Positions 42,975 to 55,600 are shown, counted from the first letter of the stretch. The stretch is DNA of 64,000 bases from Triglochin maritima (GCA_963682175.1 OY821771.1:13391001-13455000); one strand, 5' to 3'. The notes: generated by a model from the sequence alone, not told the origin. Numbers and translations are program-made.

Positions 42975-44974
42975 TCATGCATTTCAGGACAAACAAAGGA
43001 GATAGAATCATACTCAAAGCTTCTCTAAAACCTTTCAGAAGATCTGGTGTTCCGTTGCCTGTCAAATTCCCACTGATTCGCCTGCCAGTGCTCACCAAAC
43101 TCTAAACAAGATAAGAGAGAAAGGAGTTAGCCAATCAATATCTAATTAATCTTAGAATCGAACAAATAACCCATCTTTAAGCTCCTGTGATTTCTATCTC
43201 CAAAACTTAAAGCTATTAAAAGATTTTTGTGGTGATTAAGGAAGGGATTAGAGAGAGAGAATTATATTGCATGTAATAAAACAAGCAGGACAAGGGGTCC
43301 TTTAGGATCTCAAAACATCCATATCAAGGACTAATCTTTAGTCATTATCTCTTGTTTTTTCTCTCCCAAAATTAATCTCAATTTGCCACATCAGCATCCT
43401 AAAAATTATTTGATCAAATATGGAATTAATTTAACTCATGATCTAATTATTCTTTTAATAATCCAATCAAAAATCGTGTTGTTCGGTTCACCGAGAATCA
43501 CTTCTCGGTCAACCGAACCATTCGGTTTTAACACATGTTCGGATGACCGTGAGCTCGACAGTCAACCGAATATACATGAGAAAATTTCTCTGGAAAAATT
43601 GAGACGATCCTCGTCTTGCTCCGGTCGACGCACTAAAATTTCTCTTGGAGAATTTCTTCGGACAACCGTGTCACGTTTCGGTCTACCAAGAATATCCCAT
43701 GATAGCTCCTCGATATTTTCTCTCACTTGACCGTTCAAGTCCGGTTGACCGATCACAATTGTCCAGGCACTCCAGACAATTCTGGTCAACCAAATGCGTT
43801 ATTCGTTCCCCGTTCGGTCGACCATTCCGAAAATACCTCGGTCGACCGAATCCTAAATGGTGTACCCTACTAAACCTAATTTTGCTTTTGTCAAATTTTG
43901 GATTTATATTCAACAAAATTTGATTTTTTGGGGTTTTTAGCATATTCATATCTTATGTAATATATTATCGTATGTAATATTAAATTATTACACCTCATAA
44001 TATATACACCTCATATGAATATATCCATTATTCTAATTTTGTCAATTCTCATGATATATTGATTTTATTGATTCACCAGATGTGTCTCTTTTCACATGAA
44101 ACGCGACGCATCATATGAACTAAAAATTAAGATTCTTGTTTCCCAAATTTGTGGTGTGAGTTATAAGAGGACATAAGCCAAATTGGTAGCGATATTAAAT
44201 ACTTAATATCTCAAATTATAAGCGGTATCTAGCTACACATTATAGTTACCCAATTAGCATAGATGTCTTTGTTCTACTCGAACTAAACACGATTTATTTG
44301 GTGTAAGGGCAACACTTGTGTCTGTCTCTTGCCTCATGATATTAGGAATATATACAAAGTAGAAATTTGTCTTATATTCATTTCTTTATCTCTTTAAGTT
44401 AATTATAACTATGTAACTTAACTTAAGTTACATTGTATACATTATAATTTTTCTTTATCAAGTGACCCACTAATCATCACTCAATTAAGAGGGGCAATAA
44501 TAATCGTTTAACTAGTTATCTTTTCCAGCACAAGTCATGTTCAACCAATTATTGTCTTTATCATTATACTCATTAATAGCTTTTGACAATAATCAAATTA
44601 AGCACTTCTTGAGTGAAAGACATAGTAAAACATTAATGACACGAAACACAATCCCATAATGTTTTACTTGTTAGGTCTATTTAATTTACCATTTTCCTCT
44701 TTCATATACTCGTGTCGTCAATTATTGGAGAGTTACAACAATCGATGACTAACACGATAATCTTGTCTCGGTGATTAATGTTCAATGTCAATTACCATGA
44801 TTGTGAATAACTTTTGATTTATGTAAACCATTATCTTTTAGAGTTCTACGGTTAAGGACCAAACACTTATTCCTTAAAACTTCCAAAAGACGAATATCAT
44901 ATAATTAAGGAACAAAATGTTTGCACATCCAATTCATAATAATTGACATAAAAAAGTAAAACTTTGTGAACACA
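42975..44974 (-). repeat. Copia-B 5' LTR, diverged
   Basis: Related to the other Copia LTRs over its length (CACCAAACTCTAAACAAGAT, GTTTTACTTGTTAGGTCTATT, and closing ACTTTGTGAACACA at 44974). It carries a weaker palindrome cluster at 43480-43860. It is clearly less like 28611-30615 than expected for a young pair, so Copia-B is old. The left edge is approximate. Confidence 0.7.
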
Positions 44975-45815
44975 TTCCTTTTACATTAGTCATAAGTCTA
45001 GTTTTGGACATCCGTAGATACACGCCGCAAGTATACGCGGTCATACGGAAAGTGCGCGACACACCTCAACTCGCAACTGCAGTTGTCATATAGGTTCGGT
45101 GAAAGTCGCACGGACTGCCGAGTCATCATCAGATCTGATCAGTGGTCGAAGACCACAATCTGCCAGATCCGTCACTTTGGCCGGTTATACTCGTCAGCCG
45201 TGTCACAGCTGGACGATCATACTTGCCAGAACAACATCGGTCGAGCACATCCGCCGGAACATCGATCGGTTATCTCCGTCGCCACACAGGCCAAGACACA
45301 GAATTCTGTTGCACGAGAGCTAACAATCATCTACGTCGCTACAAAGGCTAATGTCATCTCTGTCGCCACAAATGTCATATCATATAGATAATGCAAAGGG
45401 GAATATGATATCACAAGTCTACTACCTAGGTCTCAATGTACATGTTATATGCAGTAAATACAATCCACGCGCTCATAAAACAAACATACCATTTCAATGC
45501 TCCAACGGTTGACCGAAAAAGGTCATATGATCGACTGGTTGGTCGTTAAAATCGGTAATTGGTTCGACACACAATACAACGGTCGAACCAAACAAACATC
45601 AAACGGTCGAACAAAAGTCTCTGGACGGTGGACCGTTTAGAATGTCTACGCCACAAAATAATATTAAATATCACATCCCCAACGGTTGAACGACAATGGG
45701 CTTCCGGTCGACCAAAAAACGTCAGGGACTTCAACATTCCTCTAAGTCATCACGGGTCGACCGAAATATGAATCAGTCGAATTGGTCGAATCCTACTTAA
45801 GTCATCGGTCGAAGG
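44975..45815 (-). repeat. Gypsy-1 3' LTR, proximal part
   Basis: From about 44985 it matches 46938-47765 of the 5' LTR (CATTAGTCATAAGTCTAGTT, GATCTGATCAGTGGTCGAAG, CACATCCCCAACGG and others). It breaks off at CCTACTTAAGTCATCGGTCG and is joined straight to gag. Confidence 0.8.
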
Positions 45816-46341
45816 CATCTGACTGTTGAACTTGTGCATGTAAACTGGCAGTGACGTCTGCCCTTGCTCAAGGCTCATAAGCTCTCTCACTTTCCATCCC
45901 TCCTGACATGATCCATGAAATACTACTCGTTGAATTCTCTGAGGAAGTCCTCCCAGTTGAAATCTTCTCTGCCCGCAAAGACAACTGCAGATGTGGTCCT
46001 CCATTAACTAGGTGCATCACCGCCCAAGACGTAAGTGGCCAGACCCACCATACTCCGAAGGAACTCCTATCGCCCAAAATATCTCTTGGATCTTGAAGAC
46101 CCAATCCTCACCAGCCTCTAAGTCACCCCTGTCATCAAAGGTGAGCGGATGCTGGCGCATATAGCGATCGTGCACTGCCGCTGCCCTGCTAACTCCTTTC
46201 AGTCAGACTAGCATTTAGAAACACACCTAAGCTCTCAACCGTCTCGTAGAGCTTCTATCGCTCCTCCTCCCAATCCGTGCCACCAGTCTCATCGTCAGTG
46301 CTATGGTCACGAGGAAGAAGTGGCACGCGTCTCGGAGGCAT
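45816..46341 (-). pseudogene. Gypsy-1 gag fragment
   Basis: Minus strand from a Met at 46341 (MPPRRVPLLPRDHSTDDETG). Frames shift before the Gag block RVVFHGSCQEGWKVRELMSL then EQGQTSLPVYMHKFN, which corresponds to the plant gypsy Gag motif ending in F..L.QG...V..Y...F. The rest of gag and all of pol are deleted. Confidence 0.7.
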
Positions 46342-46468
46342 CTAACACAAAATCAAAACGACAAGAATCAACATGATGAATGCATGCATGATCTACAAAA
46401 AGAAATGCATGCATCTATCCACTACTCCTAAGGATGGTTTCTTTAGATGAGAACAGTAGAATCAACCC

Positions 46469-46480
46469 GCTCTGATAACA
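46469..46480 (-). other. Gypsy-1 primer-binding site
   Basis: TGTTATCAGAGC on the minus strand, one base from the initiator-Met-tRNA site TGGTATCAGAGC, three bases from the LTR end. Confidence 0.75.
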
Positions 46481-47464
46481 AGGTGTAACGTCCCCGAAAC
46501 AACAGGAAATTTTAACTTTTAATAAAGGATAATCAAACGATATCAATATCAACTCAAGGAACACTACTAAAAAATATACATATAATATATGGTGTTGCAC
46601 CGTATACAAGAGTTGCCAAAAGAATGATTACATCGAAATACAAATATATAGATATACAAGTAGTCATAATAACCTCAAAATAGACACGAGACCCGACTCC
46701 AAAATGCACTCGTCCTCAGTCACCACCCAACTAGCTCCCGAAGGGGAACATGGAATAAAACATAACAACAATGTCATGAGTTTGCATAACGAAACCCCGT
46801 ATGCCAAACTCACATACATGCACATGCAATACATGACCTATCATACTAGTATCATGTCAACCATAAATCACAACAAAAATCATTCCCCAACCCGGTCATC
46901 AGGTCATAAGTCATAATAGTCATTTCCCCAACCGGGGTTCATTAGTCATAAGTCTAGTTTAGGACATCCATAGATACCCGCCACAGGCACATACGGTCAT
47001 ACGGAAAGTACGTGACACACCTCCACTCGCCACTACTAGCCATATGGGTTCGGTGAAGGTCGCACGCACTTCCGAGTCATCGTCAGATCTGATCAGTGGT
47101 CGAAGACCACAATCCGCCAAACACGTTTCTCTGGTCGGTCATACTCGCTAGTTGTGCCACAACTGGACGATCATACTCACCGGAACAACACTGGTCGCCA
47201 CATAGGCTAAGGCACAAAACTTTGTTTCAAAAGGGCTAACAATCATCTCCATCGCCATACAGACTAAAGTCATCTCTGTCGCCACACAGGCCAATAGTCA
47301 TCTTGCTCTGTAGAGCTATATCATATATATATCATGCAAAGGGAAATATGATCTACAGGTCTACTACCTAGGTCACAATGCACATGACATATCATGGGAA
47401 CATAAGTAGTAAATGCAATCTACGCGCCAACGCGCTCATAAAACAAGCATACCATTTCGGTGCT

Positions 47465-48060
47465 CCAACGGTCGACCAAAAAAGGTCATTCGGTCGATCG
47501 ATTGGTCGTTAAAACCGATAATTGGCTCGAACCACAATCGAATGGTCGAACCAAACAAACAACAAACGGTCAAAAAAATGTCTCTGGACGGTCGACCGTT
47601 TAGAAGGTTACGCCAAAAAATAATATTAAATATCACATCCCCAACGGTCGAACGACTATTGGCTTCCGGTCGACCGAAAAACATCAGGGAATTCAACATT
47701 CCTCTAAGTCATCGTCGGTCGACCGAAATATGAATCGGTCGAACCCTACTTAAGTCATCGACCGTTTTAAAGTCTACACCCCCAACCGACTTAAAACAGT
47801 ACGTCCGTCAGACTGGTCAATGTGACGGTCGACTGTTTAGATGGTCAACACCCCCAACCGACATACGACAGTGCGTTCGGTCGAATGACAAAGAGGACCC
47901 GATCGACCGAACACACCCAGAGCTTGATTAACATGCTTAACCGATCGACCGCATGAAGCATCGTTCGACCGGTGGAAGGCAAAATCCCCAAAATCACACC
48001 AACCACGGTCGACCTAACACAACAAAAAACTGTTGAACTGAGGTCCGACGAACCTTTCGA
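47465..48060. repeat. GGTCGACC cluster in Gypsy-1 5' LTR
   Basis: At least four perfect GGTCGACC sites (near 47470, 47589, 47668 and 47715) and many degenerate GGTCGA or TCGACC half-sites up to 48060. It lies downstream of the TATA-like box in the minus direction, so it is in the transcribed part, unlike in the Copia LTRs. The 3' LTR copy (45500-45810) has the same cluster, more decayed. Confidence 0.85.
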
Positions 48061-48387
48061 TCTACCGTCGACCGCTCCAACACCCACACAACTTAGGTGA
48101 GCATAAAAGTAAGGCTTGACATACCTTGGAAGATTGAAAACACTTTCGAAGAGCAACGACGATTCCTCCACCGGAACAAGTGTATCACCAGCGAACTCCT
48201 CTCACGAACGTGAGTCTCCACCCCTTCCTTGAACTCCGGCGAACTCGACTTGCCGACACACCCGCTTCTCCTTCCTTGGTGCCGAACTGTGAGAGAGAGA
48301 GAGAAAGTTGAGAGAAAGAGTTGAGGGAGAGAAGAAAAAGAGAGAGAGAGAGAGTTGAGAAAAAGGGAAGAGAAGTAATGGGTTTTG

Positions 48388-48395
48388 ATTTTATA
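48388..48395 (-). promoter_or_regulatory. TATA-like box of Gypsy-1 5' LTR
   Basis: TATAAAAT on the minus strand, about 70 bp inside the LTR start and just upstream of a CT-rich tract. The only support is motif and place. Confidence 0.4.
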
Positions 48396-48839
48396 ATCTT
48401 CACCTAAGTAGGGTTAAAGTTCTTAAACCCAATTAACCTTAATCAAAAGGATTAGGTTCTCACACAACCGGTGTGGTTGGTCTGCCACCGTCCTAGATGA
48501 AGTGTCTACAAAGGTGCGACGACATCTATGAGTCGTAGATGTAGAACTTACGACTAACAATGTTGGAGGTGGGAGACCACAACTCCATGCTCTTTCACTC
48601 TACAACTTTGAGTACTCAAGCGATGACAAGTGGTTTCCTAGTGCACCGATATGGGGAGAGTATCCCATATTGAGATATCGGGGGTCCCACTACTACCCTA
48701 TCCCATTTTGTTGGAAGGTCATTATTTTAGTGAACTACTGATTTCATCTCTTCATTCGCCTTTCTACTTATTTCATCTCTTCATTCCACTCTCCCACCAT
48801 CACTTTCTGTTCATTTTTCTACCAAATTTCAACCACTAA

Positions 48840-49940
48840 AAAATGTCTCAGATAGCAGGAGAGGCGCATGTGGACGCACCGTTAGATTCGATTACATAAA
48901 AATTCCTACCTCTAAAAAGAGGGTTACTAAACGTCGCCCGCGGCTTACTTAAATCGCATGAGTCAATTATCATTTTGTCATTCACTTTCCATTTAATAAT
49001 TCTCATTTTTTCTCGTCTCTTAATAGAATTCTCCTCTCTCAATTACCATCACTCTACTAGTACACACAACAAGAAAATGTCTGGCGAACCGCCGTCTGAA
49101 TCTGCCGCGATAATTCTAAAAAATAATTTCGACCGGGGCGTCTGGTCGGGTCTCTGATTCGGATTGTCCTCAGCGGTCTTAGTCGTGCGACAAAGAAAAT
49201 TGTTCGTGATATCACTGAGGCACAAGCAAAACCGCGTAACATCTTGTTGGCCGAAAATGAGAAATCTGATAGAACAATCCGAATGAGAGACGTTTATAAC
49301 TGTAAAGATTACATGAGTAATGCACAATATCTATACATGCCCTTCGGTAATTTGCAGGATTCGACGTACAAAACAAGCAAGTACAATTATGTAGTGTTCG
49401 AGATGGTTAGGGTCACACCAACAAACATGAACTTCCGTATCAGTTATGCAATTATGAAGGATGAGACCGAGCGTAGTTACTACTGGGTATTGGAGAAGTT
49501 AAGAGATTTATTATGTAGTATTGTGATCAACTCAACTTTAATCATAACGGATCGGGAGTTATGCCTTATGCGACCAGCGAGAGAGGTATTTTTCCTAACT
49601 CTACTCATTTACTTTGCACATGACATATTAGCAAGGACGTATACATTACATATACAACTCGTCTGGCAAAAAAACAGTCTGCAGAGAATTTTAAGTGCGG
49701 AAAGTGTAGGAAATTCATGCTTACTTCAGAGAATAAAAGTGACTGCTTTAAAAGATACGTATATGTGTTGGCCGGCTATCACGAACTAGTGCATAAAGAA
49801 AGGTTGGTGTTGAATTGGACGAACAAAGTCCTTCATGGCAACACTACGCATCATTGGGAATGGCGTTTTGCTCTGACGCCGCACCCATTGGGGGCATTTT
49901 TTTCAGATGCTCGGTTTTTTTATAAAAAATCTTGAATTTA
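48840..49940 (+). pseudogene. Decayed MULE transposase, first copy
   Basis: Two leader-like segments, each followed by ATGTC (48843 and 49077), precede the coding remains. The first frame stops early (27 residues from 49077). The frame at 49244-49789 reads FEMVRVTPTNMNFRISYAIM, ERSYYWVLEKLRDLL, then IITDRELCLMRPAREVF. This order is typical of MULE transposases (F..VGVTPTNMTF, WVL..L, TDRE.ALM). It then shifts into YVLAGYHELVHKERLVLNWT at 49740-49935. This family is different from the FAR1 MULEs of this window. No terminal repeats were identified. Confidence 0.7.
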
Positions 49941-50189
49941 TACGGTGTGTTATTTCAAAGTATTTCATGTCTGAATTTCAAGATTTCGGAGGTAACGGGG
50001 TGGAATAATGTGAGCTTTTTGTAAGTCAGGAAGTATTTTCCAGCATGTTGGGCGAAACAAGTTGCCATCGAAGTCAGTTTTTTTTGAGATGGTAGGAAAA
50101 ATTATTATCTAAGATGTGATCGCAGAAAAGAGGAATATGAAAAGGAAGGATTGTTGTTTTCGTTTTTTGAAAAGTTACTGATAGAGTTC

Positions 50190-50680
50190 AAATGGTCAAT
50201 CCAAATCAATAGTCTTAGTCCTATTGACACATTTATCCAGAGAGTCTCGACAAATCTTAGTCATGGGGTTAAGAAAATATTTCATGATATAACTGAGGCA
50301 TAAACGAAGTCGCGTAACATCTTGTTGGTCGTAAAGGATAAATTCCCAGAGAACAATCCAAAGCAGAGACACATTTATAACTGTGAAGAGAGAGTACATG
50401 AGGAGGGTGAACTCTGAAGCCTGAAACCCCACTCAACAGTTTCTGCATCATGCAGTGCAATATTGGTACTTGCATTGGATTATGGCCGAAGAAACAAATA
50501 TTAACACTCATGCATTCTTAGCACATCCGACGTCAGTTAAGATGTTACGTACATACTCTTCGGTAATTTGCAATGATTCGAGATGGTTAGGCTGTCACCA
50601 ACAAACAAAGAAAAGACTGCAACTGAGGATAGTTGTCAGTAAGTATTGGAGAAGTTAAAAGATTTATTATGTAGTACCCT
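50190..50680 (+). pseudogene. Decayed MULE transposase, second shorter copy
   Basis: Nucleotide blocks in the same order as 49140-49525: ACTGAGGCA..A..A, GCGTAACATCTTGTTGG, TTATAACTGTGAAGA, CTTCGGTAATTTGCA, TTCGAGATGGTTAGG, TATTGGAGAAGTTAA and GATTTATTATGTAGTA. Several deletions and no open frame. Homology ends at about 50680, where a Gypsy LTR begins. Confidence 0.7.
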
Positions 50681-50689
50681 CCTAATGCC

Positions 50690-51949
50690 TGAATTTTCAT
50701 AAGGAAACTCCGTATGCCACAAACCTTACACATGAATAAAACTAAGACAACAACTGCAAACGACATAAGCCCTACAACTGTAGAAAACCACAAATTGTCA
50801 CTTTCACCGGAGCCACGGTTTTACCTCAATGTTATTGGAGCCATGGTTTAGCATCAATTGTTATCGGAGCCACGGGTTGCCTCAATATTACCGAAGTCAT
50901 GATTTTGCATCAATTGCTGGAGTCACGGCGACGACGTATATATGTCTCACTCGCCGAAGGAAAACTGACCTGTCCGTTCGTTGCCCCAAAAACCTTGTAG
51001 TCTTCTAGCCGATAAAAAACAAACATAAAATATACCAAATTGTTCCTCCTTGGAACGCACAGGCGTTCGACCGTCTCCGCGACCGGTCGAACCACAAACC
51101 AATGAAAACCAATTAGTCGAACAGAAGGTCTCTAACGGTCGACCGGGACAACACAAGGACTCACCGTTTCTCAAGGTCCACAACCGGTCGAATGAAACGC
51201 ACACCGATCGAACAGACTTTAAGTCAACTTAAGTAATCGGTCGAACGATTTCGAAGAGCGGTCGACCGTTTAGATGGTCTAAGCTCCCAACTAACTTACT
51301 ACAATGCAATCCGTCGAAATGGTCAACGAGGAGGTCGACTGTTTAGATGGTCAACGCCTCAACCAACTAACCACAGTACATTCGGTCGAACAGCAAGGTG
51401 ACCCGATCGATCAAAAACACACAGAACTTGCCTAAAATGCTTGACCGGTCGACCGCACGATGCAACGTTGGATCGATACAAGGCAAAACTCCCTAAAATA
51501 ACACCATCAACGGTCGACCGAAACACCATTCGGTCGATGGAACACTGCAGAAAACTGCTGAACTGAAGTCTGACGAGCCTCTCGGCCTTCCGTCGACCAC
51601 TACAATACTCACACGAACTTAGGTGAGCTTGACATACCTTTAAGGCTTGAAGAAGCCTTTGAAGATCTAACGATAAGCTTTTCTCTGAGAAAACCAATCT
51701 TCGGCGAACTCTACCGAGCCATCAACCACCGCAACGACTGCACCATCTGCCCTCGCTGACCATCACATGTCGTCGATGCAACAACTGCTGAAGAAGAGAA
51801 GGATTGATGGAGCAACGAGTGTGAGAGAAAGAGAAAGATGAGAGAGAGGAATCCAACCTTATATAACTCTCTAAATCGATCTCAACCGTCAATCTCAAAA
51901 CCTCTCCAAAACCTAAACACCATTAACCAATAATCAAAGGTTAGTAACA
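50690..51949 (-). repeat. Gypsy-2 3' LTR, truncated
   Basis: Shares CCTGAATTTTCATAA, ACTGCAAACGACATAAGCCC and other blocks with 55850-56540. On the minus strand it opens TGTTACTAACC at 51949. The first 240 bp or so of the LTR's other end are missing at 50690. It has a GGTCGACC cluster at 51118-51545 (perfect sites near 51140, 51261, 51446 and 51513). Confidence 0.75.
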
Positions 51950-54900
51950 ATCCACCGTCGTAAAAATATTTTGTTCTCGAAATTAAATCTAGAAGTTACC
52001 AAAAAGCTCTCGGAACTTCTTCCGAACTTCATCGATCTCCCAAGTAGCCTTTCGCTCAGTGTGATACTGTCACCTCTTGAGTTGGTGATCCATCCGATCC
52101 ACAATCTCTACCGTCTCTCCTCAAGAGACAAATCCTGCTGGATCTCTGGAATCTCAATCTAAATTACGTGAGAAGGATCTATACTTCCTCAGCATCTACA
52201 TGAAGGACGTTGTGAACATCCCAAAAACTGTGGTGGCAGCGCAATCCGGTAAGTGATCTCTCCAACTCGGTCTAAGATCTCAAACAGTCCAATATACCTC
52301 GGACTGAGTTTCCCCTTCCTCTCGAATCTCATCACCCCACGAGATGATGAGATCTTCAAGAAAATACTACCGTCTACCTCAAATATCAAGACACGCCTAC
52401 GCCAATCTGTGTAGCTCTTCTACCTGCTCTGAGTTGTCGCTAGTATTTTGATTACATCGTGCTTCTCAGCATACATCTGCACAATCTCATTCCCAACCAA
52501 CTGTCTCTCGCATACCAATGCCCCGCATACCGGTGATCTGCAGCATACCAGTGATCTGCAAGCCTCCCGTACAAAGCCTCGTACGACATCATCTCAATAC
52601 TCGAATGGTAGCTGTTGTTATAGGCGAACTCGATCAGTGCCAAGTACGCATCCCAATGCCCTACACAATCCAAAGTGCAAGTTCTCAAGTATATCCTCTA
52701 ACTTTTGGATGGTCCTCTCGGACTGATCGTCTGTCTGCGGGCGAAAAGTCATGTTGAACTTCAACTGAGTACCAAAAGCCTTCTGCAGACTGTCCAAAAA
52801 TTGGGACGTGAACCTCGGATCTCTATCAGAAATAATGCTCACTGGAACACCGTGAAATCAAACTATCTCCTCGTTAAACCCTTCAGAGGTAAAATGGTCC
52901 GGATAATTAGAAAATGTGTTGACTTTGTCAGTCGATCGATTATAACCCGCATCATGGAAGCTCTACTTTGGCAACCTGGTGACAAAATCCATCGTTACAT
53001 GTTCCCACTTCCACTCAGGTAGCTCTATACTCTACTCGGTCCCGCTGGTCGCTGGTGCTCGATCTACACATGTTGACAAACCAAGCACCTGGTCACAAAA
53101 TCAGCCACATCACGCTTCATTCCTCTCCACCAGAAGTTCCGCTGCAGTTCCTTATACATCTTCGTGCTTCCCGGATTAATAGAATATCTGGCTCTGTGTG
53201 CCTCTTTAATATCGTCTCTCAGTCATTCCTATGGCACTCAGATACGACTCCTAAATCTAAGACCGCCATCTACTCCCACACTGAAATCAGACCTGTCCTT
53301 AGAAACTAACTACATCAGACTGGCAATCTCATTATCTGCTTTCTGGGCTTGTACAACACTAGTGACTGTCTGCAGCTCCACTCTCAGTCCAGCTATCACT
53401 GCTCCCTCAGACTCATCTCTGAATGACTTCCACTCTGACAAGGTCTCGAGTAGCATCTATTCTTGAATACATAAGCTGATATCTCCACCTTCCTACTCAA
53501 GGCATCTACAACTGTATTCGCCTTCCCCATATTGTTCTCTATTTGCGAAAACAAGTACCTCAGACTCTGATGATCTGTGAAGACCTCAAAATGTTCTCCA
53601 TATAGATGGTGACGCCAGGTCTTAAGAGCAAGAACCACTGCTGTCAACTCCAAATCATTATTGGGGTACTTCCTCTCGTGCACCTTCCAGCATACGCCAC
53701 CACCTGCCTACGCTACATTACTACACATCTCAAACCAACACCTGAAGCGTCGCTGTAATTCACAAAACTTCCACTACCACTGGAGAGAGTTAGGACCGGA
53801 GCAGTCGTCAACCGACTCTTTAGTTCCTAAAAGTTGTTATCGCGCTTCTGGGACCAAACTAACTTCACATCTTTTGCGTCAATGCAGCCAAAGGCGAAAC
53901 AAGTCTCGAGAAGAATTTGATGAACCAACGGCCCGTCATTCCAACAAAAATCTTAATCTCAATCACACTCGTCGGAGCTCTCCACTGTGTCACTACCTCG
54001 ACCTTCGCTGGATCCACTGATATCCCAGCACTCGATACTTTGTGACCCAAGAATGCCACACTGTATAACCAGAACTCGTAATTCGAAAACATGACGTACA
54101 ACTGCTGATCTCTCATAACGCCAAGTACAATCCTCAGATGCTCTCCCAGTGCTGCTTTATATCTGGGAATAGACCAAGATATCTTCCACAAAGAAAAATC
54201 ACAAAACGGTCGAGGTATTGACTAAATGCTTTATATCAGGCACGTTCGTCAACTCCAACGACATCACTAGAAACTCAAAGTACTCGTACCTCGGTCTGAA
54301 TGCTGTCTTCTAAACATCTGCCTCCCTGATTCTCAACTGATAGTAACCAAATCACATATCAATCTTCGAGAATAGCTTCGCTCACTGAAACTGGTCAAAA
54401 AAGTCTTCGATCCTGGGCAAATGATAGTGATTCCTCACGATAATCTTATTCAGCATCCTTTAATCAATACACATACGCAACGAATCATCCTTCTTATTCA
54501 CGAAGAGTACCGACACTCCCCAAGGCGAGACACTAGGTCAGATAAACTCAGTATCCATCAAATCCTGCAACTGTTTCTTCAGCTCAGCCAACTCTACAGG
54601 TGTTATCCTGAAACGGAGCCTTCGACTGCGGTGTGCCAGCTACCAAATCTATCACAAACTCTATCTCCCTGCGGCAAAGCAGTAATCCCTAAAAAGATCT
54701 ATGGAAAATCCTAGACTACCTCGATATCGTTCAAACTCCTCATCTCAGGATCTAGGACTACTAAAGTGGCCACGAAATCTCTGCAACCCTGCTAAATCAA
54801 CTTCCGTGTCCTCACTACAGATACTACAACACGACCTGCTCTGCCATTCGTCCCCCTGATCAACAAATCAACTAGACCCTTCATCAGAATCAAAATCTTC

Positions 54901-55600
54901 TTCTCCCGGCACAATACCAGAACATCGTACTGTGACAGTCAATCCATCCACAGTATGACGTCGAAGTCCTCCATTGGCAATAAAACCAGATCAGCCGGAA
55001 ACTCCTGGTTTCCCAAAACAATCTTGGATACGGGGAGGAAGCTCCCACAATGCCCACGCAGGGATGCGCTGACTTCCAAAGTCACACTCAACATTGTAGG
55101 TAGGGGTACGACCTAACACGCTCGCAAACTGCTCAGAGATAAACGAATGTGTGACCCATAGTCAAAAAACACTCTAGCTATCAAATCATCAACGTACAAC
55201 GTACCTTCCACTACTGTGCTGACATCTGTAGCCTCGTTTGCCAGGATGCTGACAATACGTTCGACTCTCTTCCCTTACTGAGGTGGTGCAGCTAATCGAC
55301 TTGGTACAGCTCCACCCGCAAAAATAGATAAAATGACCCAACTGGCCACAACCATGACAAGCACCTGAACGGGGCCCGCACCCGCTCACGGGATGAACTC
55401 CGCCACACTGCCTGCATTGCCCAAACTGCGGTGCTCTATCTCCGTCAATGCGGGGCCTCTTGCCCGGATTCCCTTAACACTGCCCCCCCCCCCCCGGACG
55501 CACTCCGGCCTTCACCTACAACTCTTAGCCTCCTCGCTGATATTCTTGCTATCCTGGTTCATAATGGTCGTGAAACGACATCAGCTAAAGTCTCTTACCA
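51950..55600 (-). pseudogene. Gypsy-2 gag-pol remains
   Basis: From the high end: CCHC knuckle CHGCGQLGHFIYFC (near 55330); a protease trace ARVFFDYGS (near 55160; normally FDSGA or FDTGA); reverse transcriptase remains, with the catalytic block degraded to EDILVYS in a shifted frame near 54185; FLGHKVSSAGISVDPAKVE (54050); RNase [21 protein letters not shown] and [12 protein letters not shown] (53560-53640); integrase [20 protein letters not shown] (52770-52830) and [14 protein letters not shown] (52620); C-terminal IGLFEILDRVGEITYRIALP (52230-52290). Many stops and frameshifts. A C13 run is at 55483-55495. Confidence 0.82.

Larger units (their letters stand above)
28611..44974 (-). mobile_element. 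Copia-B, Ty1/copia element split by Athila-like B
   Basis: Minus-strand relative of Copia-A and Copia-C: 5' LTR remnant at the high end, gag-protease-integrase (39667-41686), Athila-like B inserted in the integrase C-terminal region, reverse transcriptase and RNase H (30616-32412), and 3' LTR (28611-30615). The primer-site region is deleted and gag carries a stop, so it is dead. No clean duplication was found at its ends: the Gypsy-1 LTR has lost about 95 bp at the right junction. Confidence 0.8.
28252..48464 (-). mobile_element. Gypsy-1, Ty3/gypsy element with nested insertions
   Basis: The outer limits are set by the 5-bp duplication CAACC (28247-28251 and 48465-48469) next to TG/CA ends. 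On the minus strand: 5' LTR 48464-46484, Met-type primer site 46480-46469, decayed gag 46341-45816, then a 3' LTR that lacks its first 650-700 bp and is joined directly to gag. The 3' LTR is itself split: one part at 44975-45815 and the other at 28252-28610, with Copia-B between. Protease to integrase are deleted. Confidence 0.8.
46484..48464 (-). repeat. Gypsy-1 5' LTR
   Basis: 1981 bp. On the minus strand it runs from TGTGAGAACCTAATCC to TTTCGGGGACGTTACA. A TATA-like TATAAAAT (48388-48395) near its start is followed by a CT-rich leader (GA-rich on plus, 48290-48360) and the palindrome cluster (47465-48060). Confidence 0.85.

Noticed and set aside
28611..44974. Target duplication for Copia-B
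   Set aside because: The five bases before 28611 (ATACT) do not recur after 44974; the right junction has lost Gypsy-1 sequence.
48290..48360. GA-rich microsatellite as a regulatory GAGA element
   Set aside because: It is the antisense of a CT-rich leader in the Gypsy-1 LTR; a simple repeat is enough to explain it.
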